Origin: a virus
DNA: 23,458 bases
IMG/VR virus record: IMGVR_UViG_3300015373_000041
Span: 1-23,458 of that record
Direction: 5' to 3' (one strand)
Position numbers and translations under genes: made by a program. Positions within the stretch are counted from its first letter, which is position 1. Every line of letters begins with the position of its first letter. Of this stretch, positions 21,319 to 23,458 are shown one piece after another. Under the pieces are notes generated by a model that did no database searches, was not told the origin of the DNA, and saw only the letters and a list, made by a program, of their open reading frames with translations.

Positions 21319-22664
21319 GTCAGCACCTTCTCGTAGTCAGCGTCATGGGATCGGACATGTAGCACACGCGCCTGCTCCTGGCCCGCTGGAGTTCCAGTTG
21401 GTACCGGAGTCTGCCCAACGGGCTGGAGGTTATTGAACGGGAGGTAGAACTCGTCCATCATCGGGTTGTCCGACCTGGGTTGGTTGAGGTACGTACGCCC
21501 CTCGTTCGGCGTGTAAAGGGCAGACGAGATCGCTTCACGCAGAGCCTGGATCTCCTTAAGGCGATCGCCTCGAAGAACTGCTCCGAAATCGAACTCGAGA
21601 TAGATATCATCGAGTTGCATGAACTCACGGACAAGCGTCGCGTTCAAGATCTGCTCGATCAGTACGAGCGGAGGACCGATGCAATCCGTGTAGATCATCT
21701 GCCGCTGTACTTCGATGTTCGAGAACGTTGCCTTGTCGAGGATACCCATGAAGGGCGGCGGGATCAGGTACACCCCGACGATCTCATCTCGCGCAACGGT
21801 CCTCTGCTCGATCAGGGCAGCCTCTTCAGCAGAGTTCCCAACAGGCTTCCAGTCGAGGCCCGGTGGGAGCAGTGCTGGTTTGCCGGCGTTCTCTGGCATC
21901 GCGTAGAGTGCAGTGATGTCAGCGCGAAGCTGCTGCATCAACTGCTGCCGCTCTACTGGATCAAGACCCAAGAAGTCGTCTGATGCTGTGATCGCTGACG
22001 CAGGACGAGCGCCGTTCGCGAACATCGCCTGCTGGTACCGCTGTGCTGCGTCCTCGATCTTGATGGTCGTCCCAAGCTGTTGAAGAGGTGACGTGCCGAT
22101 CTGACCTGCAGGTGACCACCACTTGCAGTGGACAAGAGAATCAATGCCGACGTTTCTCGCCGTCATCGGATTATCAATGTCCACCTTGAACCCAGCAATG
22201 TCTCTGAACGAGTAAATCGGGTGTGCGAACCGCCAGTCCCGTGGCGTGAACTTGATCATGTCCCTCGCACCCTGCTCGACCTCACACAACGAGTTGCCGT
22301 GGACGAGGATGGGGCCTAGGAGGCTTTGAACTAGTCCTCCAACATACCCTCGCTCCCACGGACGAGAGAGTGAGTCAGGCAGTGGGTGGTTCTCTGGCCT
22401 AAGGCGCACACGAGAATCTTCCCCTGTGCGACGGTAGGTCTTCAGTGGGACACGAATGGCCCAAGTGAGCATCCGCATGACCGCCGCTGCGATCCAAGGC
22501 TGAGTCTGAAACAAGCGCGTGTACGAAACAGGCCTGTTCCCGATCATCGTCAACTCAAGCGGGATGATCCCCTCTGGGCCCAGCAGTGAGGACGACCTGT
22601 TTAGGTCGCCTCTTCCCGGTGCAAGTTCGACCGGGACTCCTGAGTCATCAATTAGCGCTGGCAT
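21315..22664 (-). CDS. Portal protein (HK97 family)
   Basis: 449 residues; forms the dodecameric DNA entry ring. Recognised: SYTRLFQTQPWIAAAVMRMLTWAIRVPLKTYRR (47-79), LGPILVHGNSLCEVE (115-129), YSFRDIAGFKVDIDN, HCKWWSPAGQIGTSPLQQLGTTI (about 178-200), and the clip/stem region GKPALLPPGLDWKPVGNSAEEAALIEQRTVARDEIVGVYLIPPPFMGIL (about 261-309), typical of the family. The Pro-rich C-terminus follows FNNLQPVG. ATG 22664 lies 17 bases inside the end of the upstream membrane protein gene. Confidence 0.94.
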   Translation of the reverse strand: MPALIDDSGVPVELAPGRGDLNRSSSLLGPEGIIPLELTMIGNRPVSYTRLFQTQPWIAAAVMRMLTWAIRVPLKTYRRTGEDSRVRLRPENHPLPDSLSRPWERGYVGGLVQSLLGPILVHGNSLCEVEQGARDMIKFTPRDWRFAHPIYSFRDIAGFKVDIDNPMTARNVGIDSLVHCKWWSPAGQIGTSPLQQLGTTIKIEDAAQRYQQAMFANGARPASAITASDDFLGLDPVERQQLMQQLRADITALYAMPENAGKPALLPPGLDWKPVGNSAEEAALIEQRTVARDEIVGVYLIPPPFMGILDKATFSNIEVQRQMIYTDCIGPPLVLIEQILNATLVREFMQLDDIYLEFDFGAVLRGDRLKEIQALREAISSALYTPNEGRTYLNQPRSDNPMMDEFYLPFNNLQPVGQTPVPTGTPAGQEQARVLHVRSHDADYEKVLT

Positions 22665-22974
22665 TCATCTCCGCCGGAGATACGTCCTGGACGTAGGCGA
22701 CATTAGTACGGGGCACGCGCACTACTCCTTTGGCGTTGACTTGTCCACCACCAGTGGTCAAGTGCGCTGCCTCAGCAAGTTCGATGTACGCCTCAGTACT
22801 CACAGTGACTACACCCCGAATCGACTCACCCGCGAGCGTCGTGATCACGGTGGTCGACTTCTCTCTGACGAGGCCGTACTGGGACTCGTCCACGTAGTGC
22901 GTCCTACCGATGTAGAAGTACATGAGCGTAATGCTCAACACGGTGAAGCACACGATCGCTACAACTGGAATCAC
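22648..22974 (-). CDS. Small single-pass membrane protein between terminase and portal
   Basis: 108 residues, family not recognised. A hydrophobic segment at about 3-22 (PVVAIVCFTVLSITLMYFYIG) is followed by a soluble region (THYVDESQYGLVREKSTTVITTLAGESIRGVV...). The second half is beta-rich (VNAKGVVRVPRTNVAYVQDV). The GTG start overlaps the terminase stop (GTGA). Its location inside the packaging module is conserved in some actinophages. It might bring packaging or capsid assembly to the membrane, but there is no direct evidence. Confidence 0.7.
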   Translation of the reverse strand: MIPVVAIVCFTVLSITLMYFYIGRTHYVDESQYGLVREKSTTVITTLAGESIRGVVTVSTEAYIELAEAAHLTTGGGQVNAKGVVRVPRTNVAYVQDVSPAEMNASAN

Positions 22975-23458
22975 AACCCCTCGATTCTATAGTCCTCAAC
23001 CTTACCCGGAACCTGCTTGCCATCCTGACCTTCGATGACCGGCGAGGTCGCGACGTTCAATGCCATCGCGAGAGCGTCGAAGGAGTCGATCGGAGTCGAT
23101 CCATCAGGCGCCTCACCTCGCCACCTCTTGTTGCCTGCCGTCATCTTCGCAACGGCAGACAACACCTGAGTGGAAAACTCCTCAGGACCGTCCCACTCGA
23201 TTTTCTGCCCTTCGACGTACTCACCCAACTTCATCGACGCCATCTCGAACGGTGTACCCTGTCCGTGGTCAACGATCGTGATGCCGTGCTGCTCCTCGAG
23301 TTCCTCTGCGACGTCTCCTCCTCCCTGAGCACGGTCGAACGCGAGGATCATGTCTGGCCACCGCTCACGCATCATCTCGAGGATCGTTCCAACGTCCCGT
23401 GTCCTGCGCCGCTTGCCCTCCTCAGGCGGCAGCAGGATCACGGGTCCAGCAACTCGCA
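22971..23458 (-). CDS. terL: Terminase large subunit, C-terminal nuclease part, cut by window edge
   Basis: The frame stays open to the window edge, so only about the last 162 residues are visible; the N-terminal ATPase is outside. The visible part fits the RNase H-like nuclease domain: DMILAFDRAQGGGDVAEELEEQHGITIVDHGQG (metal-binding Asp in LAFD, then the G..VAEEL helix), FEMASMKLGEYVEGQKIEWDG, FSTQVLSAVAKMTAGNKRWRGE, and IDSFDALAMALNVA, whose Asp is the third metal ligand of this family. An internal GTG at 23441 is not the true start. First gene of the visible late operon, directly upstream of a small membrane protein and the portal. Confidence 0.88.
   Translation of the reverse strand, partial: RVAGPVILLPPEEGKRRRTRDVGTILEMMRERWPDMILAFDRAQGGGDVAEELEEQHGITIVDHGQGTPFEMASMKLGEYVEGQKIEWDGPEEFSTQVLSAVAKMTAGNKRWRGEAPDGSTPIDSFDALAMALNVATSPVIEGQDGKQVPGKVEDYRIEGL

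Noticed and set aside
1-23458. CRISPR array, insertion sequence or integration site
   Set aside because: No regularly spaced short repeats, transposase or integrase reading frames, or terminal inverted repeats were seen; the only long repeats are coding modules in the spike and fibre genes.

Overview
The window is part of a tailed bacteriophage genome (or prophage) with a contractile tail. The evidence is a tail sheath, a tube, a gp25/J/I baseplate wedge set, and an HK97-type head module (large terminase, portal, S49 protease, HK97-fold capsid). An actinobacterial host is inferred, not proven. It rests on the Rpf-like domain of the secreted muralytic enzyme, the moderately high GC, frequent GTG starts, and lysin, holin and hub architectures typical of actinophages. 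No integrase, repressor, tRNA or CRISPR array is visible.

Layout. Positions 1-2400 are read on the plus strand: the C-terminal polymerase part of a family A DNA polymerase (cut by the window edge), a small secreted Rpf-like muralytic protein, and a stretch of about 400 bases that is best read as a non-coding RNA gene. That stretch has a good -35/-10 promoter at 1998-2026, a dense series of perfect inverted repeats, and an intrinsic terminator at 2366-2400. Everything from 2408 to the right edge is read on the minus strand as one long late operon, transcribed from right to left. It runs: terminase large subunit, small membrane protein, portal, S49 protease, major capsid protein, two tandem paralogous small proteins, head-tail connector, virion morphogenesis protein, tail terminator-like protein, sheath, tube, tail assembly chaperone with a -1 frameshift extension, tape measure, LysM protein, enzymatic hub, gpV-like spike/fibre, gp25, J, I, a small protein, collar-type fibre, a cluster of four small membrane proteins, an M15 lysin, a holin, and a peptidoglycan-binding lysin.

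Most minus-strand genes touch or overlap (ATGA, GTGA, TAATG, TAGTG or TAGATG junctions), which implies translational coupling. The exceptions are informative. Two intergenic hairpins flank the pair of paralogous genes behind the capsid gene. A 12-bp inverted repeat forms a bidirectional terminator where the late operon meets the plus-strand RNA gene. Peptidoglycan-directed domains are unusually numerous: two inside the baseplate hub, two lysins, and one secreted plus-strand protein.

The most novel candidate is the structured RNA gene at about 2033-2400. Next are the tandem paralogues behind the capsid gene, the doubly enzymatic hub, and the mosaic spike/fibre protein with an exact 70-residue repeat and an abrupt GC change.
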